A DNA stretch of 64,000 bases from Devosia epidermidihirudinis (GTDB lineage Bacteria > Pseudomonadota > Alphaproteobacteria > Rhizobiales > Devosiaceae). The stretch is taken from contig NZ_LANJ01000016.1 in the NCBI RefSeq assembly GCF_000971295.1, positions 434,001-498,000 of the forward strand, read 5' to 3'. Shown piece by piece: positions 24,829-32,722 of this stretch (positions within the stretch are counted from its first letter, which is position 1; every line of letters begins with the position of its first letter). Both the position numbers and the translations under genes were made by a program. Under the pieces are notes generated by a model that worked only from the letters and a program-made list of their open reading frames with translations, had not been told where the DNA came from and ran no database searches.

Positions 24829-26006
24829 GCTACAATGCAATTCTGACCTACGCGTGGGACCTGGCCGAGCACGGCACCAACGCGGCCGTGGCATCGTTCG
24901 CCGATATGGGGCTTGATACGGTCTCCATGGCCGGCAGCTACCACGCCGGCAAGTTCCTCCGGCCTCAGGGCAAGACTGGCAAGGTCTATTTTCCCGAGGA
25001 TGGCACAGTCTATTTCCGCCACAACGACGCGCGCTATGGCGCGATCAAGCCGATCGCAAATACGCTGCTGCAACAGTCCGATATTCTGGGTGAGCTGTGC
25101 GCCAACGACGCCATGCATACCAATGTCTGGTTGGTTCTGCTGCACAATACTGCACTTGGCATGCGCCATCCCGACAGCGTTGTGCGCAACGCCTTTGGCG
25201 ACCCCTATTACTACAACCTCTGCCCGTCGGCCCCGGCGGCGCGCGCCTATGCCATCGGGCTGGCCGTCGATGTGACGGAGAGCTATCCGGTCGCCGGCAT
25301 TTCCGTCGAAGCGCCGGGCTTCACGCCCTATGCCCATGGCTACCATCACGAGATGAGCTTCGTGCGGCAGAACCCGTGGTTCGAGAACTATATGGGGCTG
25401 TGTTTCTGCGATCATTGTATTGCGGCAGCGGCCAAGACGGGGCTCGACGCGACGGCGCTGAAGCACCGTGTCGCGACCCAGATTTCAGAGTTCCTCGAGA
25501 GCGATATCGATATTCCCGATGATATGGGCCGCGCCTTCTGGCAGGCCGATCTGCAGGGTGATGCCGAGCTTTCGGCCTATCTCGATTTCCGCTCGGCGCA
25601 GGTGACCTCGCTGATTGCTGAAATCCGCGATCGCGTCCGCAAGGATGCCAATGTGGCCGTCATTCCATCAGTGGCCCGCCCGACCGCGGGCGCCTGGTAT
25701 GAAGGCACAGACCTCAGAGCCATCTCCAAGCGCACCGGCATCATCGAGGCGTGCTTTTATGAGCCCAATGCCGGGCGCATCGCTGCCGATCTGTTCGGTC
25801 TCAAGCGCCGCGTGGCGCCGGGGACAACAATTCGAGCAATCCTCCGCCCTAGCTTTCCCGACATCGAAAACAAGGCGGAGTTTCTTGCCGCGGTCGATAG
25901 CCTGGTTGCGGGCGGTGTAACCGATCTGGCCTTTTACAACTGGGGCCATTTGCGTCGTCGCAACGTGGACTGGATTGGCGAAGCGCTGGCGCGGGTGCGG
26001 CCATGA
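24825..26006 (+). CDS. Uncharacterised 393-aa protein, barrel-like, CFCDHC motif
   Basis: I do not recognise the family. The sequence looks like a TIM-barrel enzyme: strand-like segments (VWLVLLHNTA, VAGISVEAPGF, NVAVIPSVARP, TGIIEACFYEP, TTIRAILRPSFP, GVTDLAFYNWG) alternate with helices. Likely active-site features are His/Tyr-rich YAHGYHHEMSFV (169-180), Glu162 in SVEAP and a cysteine-rich CFCDHC at 193-198 that could bind a metal or be structural. There is no signal peptide. It overlaps both neighbours by 4 bases, so it is a central enzyme of the operon, possibly a glycosidase- or isomerase-like enzyme; that function is inferred only from fold impression and context. Confidence 0.75.
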   Translation: MSYNAILTYAWDLAEHGTNAAVASFADMGLDTVSMAGSYHAGKFLRPQGKTGKVYFPEDGTVYFRHNDARYGAIKPIANTLLQQSDILGELCANDAMHTNVWLVLLHNTALGMRHPDSVVRNAFGDPYYYNLCPSAPAARAYAIGLAVDVTESYPVAGISVEAPGFTPYAHGYHHEMSFVRQNPWFENYMGLCFCDHCIAAAAKTGLDATALKHRVATQISEFLESDIDIPDDMGRAFWQADLQGDAELSAYLDFRSAQVTSLIAEIRDRVRKDANVAVIPSVARPTAGAWYEGTDLRAISKRTGIIEACFYEPNAGRIAADLFGLKRRVAPGTTIRAILRPSFPDIENKAEFLAAVDSLVAGGVTDLAFYNWGHLRRRNVDWIGEALARVRP

Positions 26007-26779
26007 ATTCGTTCGCGGGAAAGACGGTCGTCATTACCGGCGCGGCGGGTGGCATTGGGCAGAGCCTGAGCCTCTGGTTCGGCCAGCGCGGTGCACGCAT
26101 TATCGGCATCGACAAGTCGGTCAATGCGGCAGCGGCCCTGACGGCACTGGAGGACAATGGCATCGACGCCATGTTCCTGCGCCTCGATATCGGGGACATC
26201 GCCGCCGTGGCCGAGGCCTTCGGCGAGCTCGATCGTGTCGATGTGCTGATCAACAATGCTGGGTATTCCAACCACCATGTGCTGCGCCTGACCACGCCCG
26301 AAAGCTGGGCCGAAGAGATCAACGGCAACCTCAACGGGGCGTTCAATTGTGCCCATGCGGCCATCGAGCGGATGAAGCCGCAGGGTGGTGGCGCCATCAT
26401 CAACATCGCCTCAGTCAACGGTCAGTCTGCGCTGGGCGATCCCGCCTATAGCGCGGGCAAGGCGGGCATGATTTCGCTGACGCGCACGCTGGCGCAGGAG
26501 CTGGGCAAGCACGGCATCCGCGCCAACTGCGTCATGCCGGGCACGGTGCGCACCCCGCTCTGGCGCGAGCGGGCGCAGAAGGATCCCGAAGTGCTCAAGA
26601 CGCTTGAGCGCTGGTATCCGCTGGGCCGCATCGTCGAGCCCAAGGAAGTGGCCGAAGTGGTGGGTTTTCTGGCGTCGGATGCGTCCAGCGCTGTTTCAGG
26701 GGCTGTCATCCCCGTCGATTGCGGCCTCAGCGCCGGCAACATTGTCATGACACGCGAGCTGACGCTCGAAGATCTGTGA
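26003..26779 (+). CDS. SDR family NAD(P)-dependent oxidoreductase
   Basis: The classical short-chain dehydrogenase (258 aa) has cofactor motif TGAAGGIG (about 12-19), NNAGYSN, and the catalytic Ser (NIASVNGQ) with Tyr and Lys in YSAGKAG. The end, SGAVIPVDCGLSAG, is normal for the family. An Asp (GIDKS) after the second strand favours NAD(H). It overlaps the preceding gene and precedes two Gfo/Idh/MocA dehydrogenases, so the pathway probably includes several oxidations of a polyol or sugar. Confidence 0.9.
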   Translation: MNSFAGKTVVITGAAGGIGQSLSLWFGQRGARIIGIDKSVNAAAALTALEDNGIDAMFLRLDIGDIAAVAEAFGELDRVDVLINNAGYSNHHVLRLTTPESWAEEINGNLNGAFNCAHAAIERMKPQGGGAIINIASVNGQSALGDPAYSAGKAGMISLTRTLAQELGKHGIRANCVMPGTVRTPLWRERAQKDPEVLKTLERWYPLGRIVEPKEVAEVVGFLASDASSAVSGAVIPVDCGLSAGNIVMTRELTLEDL

Positions 26780-26789
26780 GGGGAAATTC

Positions 26790-27791
26790 ATGTCTCAACT
26801 GCGAATTGGTATCATTGGCCTGGGTTGGTTTGGCGAAATCCACGCCGAGACCATCATCGGCATTCCAAGCCTGAAGCTCGATGCCCTGTGCACGCGCAAT
26901 GCCGAGCGGCTGGCCCAGCAGGGCGAGAAGTTCGGCGTGCAAAAACTCTATGCCGACTACAATGACATGCTGGCCGATCCCAATATCGACGCGGTGTCCA
27001 TCTGCACCATGTGGGACCAGCACACTGAGCCAGCCATTGCCGCGCTCAAGGCTGGCAAGCACGTGTTCCTGGAAAAGCCCATCGCCTCGACAGTCGAGGA
27101 TGCACGCAAGATTGTCGCCGCCTCCAAGGACTCCAAGGGCATCCTGTTTATCGGCCACATTGCGCGCTTCAACCCCCGTTTCCGCATGGCCAAGCAGGCC
27201 ATCGACGCGGGACGCATTGGCAAGATCGTAGCGCTGAGCTCGCGCCGCAACATTCCGGCGGCCTGGACCCCGGAAATTCTCAACAAGATTGGCCCGATTG
27301 TTGGCGACGCCATCCACGATACCGACCTGATGCTGTGGTTGACCGGCGACAGGATTGTCTCGGCCTATGCCCAGACCGTCAGCGTGCGCGACCTCAAGAA
27401 TCCCGATATCGGCCAGACTATGTTCCGATTTTCCAGCGGCGCAACTGCGACGCTGGAAACCGTGTGGTGCATGCCGGAAAAAACGCCCTTCGATATCGAC
27501 GAGCGCATGTCGATCATCGGCACGGAAGGCATCATCCACATTCAGGATACCTTCCCCAATCTGGCGATCGTCGACGACAACAAGCTGCATAGTCCCGACA
27601 CCACCTATTGGCCAGAATTCGACGGCGTTCGTGGCGGTGCGCTGCGCGATGAATTCGACTACTTTACCCGCATGGCGCTGGCTGGAAAGCAGCCCGATAT
27701 CGGCCGTCCGGAGGATGCGGCGGCGGCGCTGGAGGCCTGCCTGGCCGCCGAAGAATCCGCGCGCAGCGGCAATGTCATTCGCATTGGTTAG
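26790..27791 (+). CDS. Gfo/Idh/MocA family oxidoreductase 1
   Basis: The protein (333 aa) has an N-terminal Rossmann fold (RIGIIGLGWFGEIHAE), the family signature EKPIAST (the Lys is catalytic), and a C-terminal alpha/beta dimer domain containing GDAIHDTDLMLWL with the conserved Asp/His pair. Enzymes of this family oxidise hydroxyls of inositols, sugars and glycosides. A GAGGGGAAATTC ribosome-binding stretch precedes it. It is about as distant from the next gene as paralogues usually are, so the two likely catalyse different steps or form a mixed pair. Confidence 0.92.
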   Translation: MSQLRIGIIGLGWFGEIHAETIIGIPSLKLDALCTRNAERLAQQGEKFGVQKLYADYNDMLADPNIDAVSICTMWDQHTEPAIAALKAGKHVFLEKPIASTVEDARKIVAASKDSKGILFIGHIARFNPRFRMAKQAIDAGRIGKIVALSSRRNIPAAWTPEILNKIGPIVGDAIHDTDLMLWLTGDRIVSAYAQTVSVRDLKNPDIGQTMFRFSSGATATLETVWCMPEKTPFDIDERMSIIGTEGIIHIQDTFPNLAIVDDNKLHSPDTTYWPEFDGVRGGALRDEFDYFTRMALAGKQPDIGRPEDAAAALEACLAAEESARSGNVIRIG

Positions 27792-27803
27792 GGGAGAAAC
27801 CGC

Positions 27804-28847
27804 ATGAGCAAGCTTCGCGTTCTGGTCGTTGGACTGGGCAATATGGGTATGAGCCACGCCCTCGGGTACACGCGCATCGATGGCTACGAGGTCGTCGGCG
27901 TCTGCACCCGCAATATCGACAAGGTCAATCTGCCAGAGGCCTTGCACGGTGCCGAGAAGTTCTCCGACTTCGACACGGCAATGGCAACGCTGAAGCCGGA
28001 CGTGGTGTCGATCAACACTATGCCCGACACCCACGCCGCCTATGCTATCAAGGCCATGGAAGCGGGCGCACATGTGTTCGTGGAAAAGCCGATGGCACTC
28101 ACCGTGGCCGACGCGCAGGAAGTGGTGGAAACCGCCAAACGCACCGACAAAAAACTGGTGATTGGCTACATCCTGCGTCAGCATCCAAGCTGGATCAAAT
28201 TCATCGAGATCGCGCGCGAACTGGGTACGCCGCTGGTGTTCCGCATGAACCTCAACCAGCAGTCCAACGGGGAAACCTGGGCCTGGCACAAGCGCCTGAT
28301 GGACAGCTTTCCGCCCATCGTCGATTGTGGCGTGCACTATGTCGACGTCATGTGCCAGATGACCGATGCCAAGCCGATCAAGGTCCACGCCATCGGTGCT
28401 CGCCTTACCGACGAAGTGGCCAAGAACAATTACGGCATGCTGCAGGTGCAGTTCGATGACGGCTCGGTGGGCTGGTATGAGGCCGGTTGGGGCCCCATGG
28501 TCAGCGAGACCGCATTCTTCGTCAAAGACGTGTTTGGTCCCAAGGGCTCGGTGTCCATCGTCATGGCCGAAAACGCCAGCGGCGTGAAATCGGACGATAT
28601 CAACGCCCACACCAAGACCAACCAGATCCTGCGCCATTATGCCGACATGTCCAAGCCAGACGAGCGCATCGACATGACCGACGAGCCTGACCACGATGAT
28701 CTGTGTGAACGCGAACAGCGCTATTTGCTCAAGGCCATCACCGAGAACATCGATCTGAGCGACCACATGGAGGATGGCGTGCAAAGCCTGCGCATCGTGC
28801 TCGCCGCCGACGAATCCATCCATACGGGCGAAGTCATCAAGCTCTAG
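27804..28847 (+). CDS. Gfo/Idh/MocA family oxidoreductase 2
   Basis: The protein (347 aa) has the dinucleotide motif VVGLGNMGMSH, the signature VEKPMALT and a C-terminal domain with IVDCGVHYVDVMCQM (conserved Asp and His). It differs from its upstream paralogue in the substrate region (NLNQQSNGETWAWHKRLMDS). As the last gene of the operon, after a 12-base gap, it probably oxidises or reduces a ring hydroxyl of the imported compound or its product. Confidence 0.92.
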   Translation: MSKLRVLVVGLGNMGMSHALGYTRIDGYEVVGVCTRNIDKVNLPEALHGAEKFSDFDTAMATLKPDVVSINTMPDTHAAYAIKAMEAGAHVFVEKPMALTVADAQEVVETAKRTDKKLVIGYILRQHPSWIKFIEIARELGTPLVFRMNLNQQSNGETWAWHKRLMDSFPPIVDCGVHYVDVMCQMTDAKPIKVHAIGARLTDEVAKNNYGMLQVQFDDGSVGWYEAGWGPMVSETAFFVKDVFGPKGSVSIVMAENASGVKSDDINAHTKTNQILRHYADMSKPDERIDMTDEPDHDDLCEREQRYLLKAITENIDLSDHMEDGVQSLRIVLAADESIHTGEVIKL

Positions 28848-28856
28848 TCATCACCA

Positions 28857-28882
28857 CGCCCCGGCACCACAGCGCCGGGGCG
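28857..28882 (+). terminator. GC-rich hairpin ending the catabolic operon
   Basis: Arms CGCCCCGGC and GCCGGGGCG (9 bp, 8-base loop) begin 9 bases after the stop of the second Gfo/Idh/MocA gene. The downstream sequence is only weakly T-rich, so termination strength is uncertain. Confidence 0.5.
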
Positions 28883-29018
28883 CACATCTCCTGTCGCGTC
28901 TCTGTTGTCTAGGGCGACTGGAAATTATCGCCGGATGCGATATGAGGAGCGTCCTGTTTACGCGGTGGCACGGCCATGTTGCGTGAAACCGTTCGGCTCC
29001 CCAGCAAGGCACGCATCT

Positions 29019-29948
29019 ATGACCCCAGACTTCCTCGTCACCCATTCCGGTGGTTTTCACGCTGACGAGGTGATGTCGTCCGTCATCCTGACCAAGCTGT
29101 TTCCCGCAGCGCAGATCGTGCGGACGCGCGCGGCGGAATGGATTGCTCCGGCGGCAGACCGTATCATTTATGATGTGGGCGGCGCCTATGATGCCGAAGC
29201 GCGGATTTTCGATCATCACCAGCGTGGCGCCCCTCGCCGGGAAGATGACCAGCCCTACAGCTCGTTCGGTCTGGTCTGGAAGCATTATGGCCGCGACTAC
29301 CTGACCGCGTCGGGCATTGCCGCCGAGCACCTCGACGCCATCCACGCCAAGTTCGACACGACCTTCGTGCTGCCCGTCGACCTCGTGGACAATGGCGCGC
29401 TCGATGTATCGTCGGCTGGTGTGCTGGTCGGGCTGACCCTGCCGGCGCTGATCGAGACGCTCAAGCCAGTGTTCGACGAAACCGATCCCGAGGCTGAACT
29501 GCGTGGCTTCATGGGCGCTCTGGGCATCGCCCGCAGCTTCGTTGAAGCCAATATTGCCCGCAGCGCTGCCAAGTTGCGCGCGGAAGCTCTGGTGCATCAG
29601 GCTATCGTTGCAGCGGGTGAGAGCCGCATTCTGGAATTGCCGATGGGCATGCCGTTCCGCCCCGCCGTCATCAAGGCGGGTGCCGATCACCTGCTGTTTG
29701 TCGTCAATCCCCGCGACAAGGACTGGTCCCTCACCGGCATCCGCAAGGCTGATGAAGGCTTTGAGCTGCGCGCCGACCTGCCGGTCGCCTGGGCGGGTCT
29801 GACCAATGGGGATCTTGAAGAGGCATCCGGCGTGCCCGGCGCTGTGTTCTGCCACAATGGCCGCTTCATCGCCGCAGCCAAGACCCGTGAAGCCATTCTG
29901 GCGATGGCCGAGATTGCTGTGCGCGAAGCGCTGGCCAGCGCTGCCTAG
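29019..29948 (+). CDS. MYG1/UPF0160 family protein (DHH-type phosphoesterase fold)
   Basis: The protein (309 aa) starts MTPDFLVTHSGGFHADEV, matching the MYG1 hallmark HSGxFHADEV, followed by IYDVGGAYD and RIFDHHQRG, the DHH-like metal-binding motifs. Eukaryotic MYG1 is a 3'-5' RNA exonuclease; bacterial members are common in Alphaproteobacteria with unproven roles, probably RNA or oligonucleotide turnover. The start was set at 29019 since earlier in-frame sequence lacks family character. It converges on the LysE-family gene with a 4-base overlap. Confidence 0.88.
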   Translation: MTPDFLVTHSGGFHADEVMSSVILTKLFPAAQIVRTRAAEWIAPAADRIIYDVGGAYDAEARIFDHHQRGAPRREDDQPYSSFGLVWKHYGRDYLTASGIAAEHLDAIHAKFDTTFVLPVDLVDNGALDVSSAGVLVGLTLPALIETLKPVFDETDPEAELRGFMGALGIARSFVEANIARSAAKLRAEALVHQAIVAAGESRILELPMGMPFRPAVIKAGADHLLFVVNPRDKDWSLTGIRKADEGFELRADLPVAWAGLTNGDLEEASGVPGAVFCHNGRFIAAAKTREAILAMAEIAVREALASAA

Positions 29949-30553
29949 AACCCGATCAGCAGCTTGATCGCTATTGCCCACATGGTGATGGCGATCAAGG
30001 CCTCGAGCACGCGCCACGCGGCGGGTTTGGCAAAAACCGGCCGCAGCCATGTCGCGCCATAGCCGAGGGCAAAGAAGAACGCGAAGGACGCCGTAATCGC
30101 GCCAACCATGAACGAGGTTTCGCGTCCCGGATAACCGCTGGAGACCGTGCCGAGCAGCATGACGGTGTCGAGATAGACATGCGGATTGAGCCAAGTCAGC
30201 GACAGGCAGATCGCAATGGTCGGCCACAGGCCCATTGATGGCACAGCCTCGCTGCCGAGCGCACCATTGTGCCGAAAGGCGGCGTAGAGGCTTTTGGCGC
30301 CATAAAGAAACAGGAACGCCGCACCACCATAGCGCATGACAGGATCGAGCCAGGGCAGCAGCGCGCCGATGGTGCGAAAGCTGGTGACACCAACGGCGAT
30401 CAGGATGGCGTCGGAGACGGCACAGGTGAGGCAGACGGCAAGCACATGCTGGTTCTGCAAACCCTGCCGCAGCACGAAGGCGTTTTGCGCGCCAATCGCG
30501 ACGATGAGGCTAAGGCCCATCATCAGTCCGGTCGCATATACTGAAAGGTCCAT
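29945..30553 (-). CDS. LysE/ArgO-family amino-acid exporter
   Basis: The protein (202 aa) has six membrane helices and the LysE signature GAQNAFVLRQG near the N-terminus, with LTWLNPHVYLDTVMLLG in the middle. It exports basic amino acids such as arginine or lysine. An ArgP/LysG-type regulator is divergently encoded, the classic pairing in which the regulator activates the exporter when arginine or lysine accumulates. ATG at 30553 is chosen; a GTG five codons upstream is possible. Confidence 0.9.
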   Translation of the reverse strand: MDLSVYATGLMMGLSLIVAIGAQNAFVLRQGLQNQHVLAVCLTCAVSDAILIAVGVTSFRTIGALLPWLDPVMRYGGAAFLFLYGAKSLYAAFRHNGALGSEAVPSMGLWPTIAICLSLTWLNPHVYLDTVMLLGTVSSGYPGRETSFMVGAITASFAFFFALGYGATWLRPVFAKPAAWRVLEALIAITMWAIAIKLLIGF

Positions 30554-30650
30554 TCTGCCTGCACTCACCGCGTTGGAGGCCCTCCCTCTAGCGCTGCCAT
30601 CGTGCTAAGCCAAGATAATGCTTCTAACGTCAAGTAAGCGCAGCTAAGCC

Positions 30651-31553
30651 ATGATCGACTATCAATCTCTGCGCGCTGTCGCCGCGATTGTACGCACCGG
30701 CAGCTTTGAAAAGGCTGCCAAAAGCCTCAACGTGACACCGTCGGCGATCTCCCAGCGCGTCAAACAGCTTGAAGAGCGGCTGGGCGTGGTGCTGATCGAG
30801 CGTGGCAATCCCTGCACCGCAACAGAGCGCGGCGAGGTGCTGTGTCGGCACATGGAGCAGGTGGGTATGCTGGAGCAGGGGCTGTTCGAGCGCTTGCCTT
30901 CGCTGCGCGACAACGGCGAAGGCAGTCAGAGCGTTACGCTTCATATCGCCACCAACGCCGATAGTCTCGGCACCTGGTTTGTTGACGCCATGGCCCGCTT
31001 CACGCGACTCTCACCTTATCTGCTCAACATCGCTGTCGATGATCAGGACCACACGGCCGAGTGGCTGCAGCGCGGCAAGGTGGTGGCTGCGGTCACCAGC
31101 CTTGAAAAGCCAGTGCCCGGCTGCCGCTCCATCCCCCTCGGCACCTTGCGTTACCACGCCACTGCTAGTCCAGACTTTGTCGCGAGCCATTTTCCCGATG
31201 GCGTCACCGCTGCTGCGATTGCCAATGCCCCGGCGCTGACCTTCAACCAGAAGGATCGCCTGCAGAGCCAATGGATCCGTCTGGCATTTGGTCACGACAT
31301 TGCCCATCCAAGCCATTGGCTGCCCTCGACGCATGGTTTTGTCGATGCGAGCCTTTCCGGCATGGGCTGGGGCATGAACCCGAGCCAGTTGGTCAGGGAG
31401 CACCTCAAGTCCGGTCGCCTCGTTGAGCTTGTGCCCGGACTGACGCTCGACACGCCGCTGTTCTGGCAGGTCAATAGGCTTGCCGCTGATCAGCTATCGA
31501 CGCTGACCCGTGAGGTCGTCGCGGCGGCTCGGAACAGCCTTCTGCCCGCCTGA
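30651..31553 (+). CDS. argP: LysR-type regulator ArgP/LysG
   Basis: The regulator (300 aa) has an N-terminal LysR helix-turn-helix (GSFEKAAKSLNVTPSAISQRVKQLEERLG, of which the recognition helix is PSAISQRV) and a periplasmic-binding-like effector domain. The sequence around IERGNPCTATERGEVLCRHMEQ is characteristic of the ArgP/IciA group. It is divergent from the LysE-family exporter gene with 97 bases between, so it most likely activates that gene in response to arginine or lysine. ArgP-like function is inferred from homology and context. Confidence 0.88.
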   Translation: MIDYQSLRAVAAIVRTGSFEKAAKSLNVTPSAISQRVKQLEERLGVVLIERGNPCTATERGEVLCRHMEQVGMLEQGLFERLPSLRDNGEGSQSVTLHIATNADSLGTWFVDAMARFTRLSPYLLNIAVDDQDHTAEWLQRGKVVAAVTSLEKPVPGCRSIPLGTLRYHATASPDFVASHFPDGVTAAAIANAPALTFNQKDRLQSQWIRLAFGHDIAHPSHWLPSTHGFVDASLSGMGWGMNPSQLVREHLKSGRLVELVPGLTLDTPLFWQVNRLAADQLSTLTREVVAAARNSLLPA

Positions 31554-31659
31554 GAAATCGCTGCTGGGAATATCGACAATCCCCGCGCGGGGGCGATAGG
31601 CTCGTCTCAGAATTCACACTGCGCCGTCCGGCGCGGCTGTCTCCACCACAGGACACATC

Positions 31660-32685
31660 ATGACCTATCGCGCGGCCAATGGCCGATACGAAACCATGCA
31701 ATATCGCCATGCCGGTCGCTCGGGCCTGAAGCTGCCGATCATCAGTCTTGGTCTCTGGCAGAATTTCGGTGGCGCGCGCGATTACCCATCGGCGTTTGAA
31801 ATGCTGGGCGCCGCCTTTGATGCCGGCATCACCCATTTCGATCTCGCCAACAATTATGGCCCCCCTCCCGGCTCGGCCGAAGAGCTGTTTGGGCAGGTCT
31901 TGGCCCGCGATTTCAAGCCCTATCGCGACGAGCTGATCGTCTCTTCCAAGGCTGGTTACAGCATGTGGGAAGGCCCCTATGGCGAATGGGGGAGCCGGAA
32001 GAACCTGATCGCCTCGGCGGATCAGTCGCTCAAGCGCCTTGGGCTCGATTACGTCGACATCTTCTATTCGCACCGCTTTGATCCCGCGACGCCGTTGGAG
32101 GAAACTATGGGCGCGCTGGCGACCTTGGTGGCGCAGGGCAAGACGCTTTATGTCGGCATTTCCAATTATCCCGAAGCCGAGACACGGCAGGCCCACGCCA
32201 TTCTGAAGTCGCTCGGCGTACCCTGCATCCTGCATCAGCCCAGCTATTCGATCCTCAATCGCTGGATTGAAGACGACAAGACCGTAGATGCTTGCGGTGA
32301 ACTCGGCATCGGCATGATCGCCTTCTCGCCGCTGGCGCAGGGCGTGTTGTCCGGCAAATACAACACGGGCGATACGGCTGGCGCGCGCGGCACCAGCAAC
32401 AATCCGTTCCTCAAGGCCGACAATATCAAGCCGGAAACGCTTGAGGCTGTCGGCAAGCTGGCGGCTATCGCCAAGTCACGTGGCCAGAGCCTGCCACAGA
32501 TGGCGCTGGCCTGGGTGTTGCGTCGTCCGGAAATGACTTCGGCACTGATCGGCATTCGTACGCCGGCGCAGCTACACGACAATCTCGGCGCACTGAACAA
32601 TCTGGACTTTGCCGATGAGGAAATCGTCGCCATCAACGCAGCGACGACAACGGGCATGGTCCCGTCGCATCCGCGTTGGTGGTAA
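31660..32685 (+). CDS. Aldo/keto reductase, YghZ (L-glyceraldehyde-3-phosphate reductase) type
   Basis: This AKR (341 aa) carries the catalytic set Asp and Tyr in HFDLANNYGPPPG, Lys in SSKAGYSMW, and His in FYSHRFDP. The long insert PPPGSAEELFG and the C-terminal TGMVPSHPRWW tail are typical of the YghZ/Gpr subgroup that reduces methylglyoxal, glyceraldehyde-3-phosphate and similar aldehydes with NADPH. An ATG 12 codons downstream (MQYRHAGRSG) is an alternative start. It is monocistronic. Confidence 0.88.
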   Translation: MTYRAANGRYETMQYRHAGRSGLKLPIISLGLWQNFGGARDYPSAFEMLGAAFDAGITHFDLANNYGPPPGSAEELFGQVLARDFKPYRDELIVSSKAGYSMWEGPYGEWGSRKNLIASADQSLKRLGLDYVDIFYSHRFDPATPLEETMGALATLVAQGKTLYVGISNYPEAETRQAHAILKSLGVPCILHQPSYSILNRWIEDDKTVDACGELGIGMIAFSPLAQGVLSGKYNTGDTAGARGTSNNPFLKADNIKPETLEAVGKLAAIAKSRGQSLPQMALAWVLRRPEMTSALIGIRTPAQLHDNLGALNNLDFADEEIVAINAATTTGMVPSHPRWW

Positions 32686-32722
32686 CAGCAATGCTGGCCG
32701 AATGGGGAACCGTCCGGTCAGC

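Noticed and set aside
26745-28823. A 692-codon open frame on the minus strand
   Set aside because: It lies wholly antisense to two clear Gfo/Idh/MocA genes, is His/Gly/Val-rich without any domain, and reflects GC-rich codon structure of the opposite strand.
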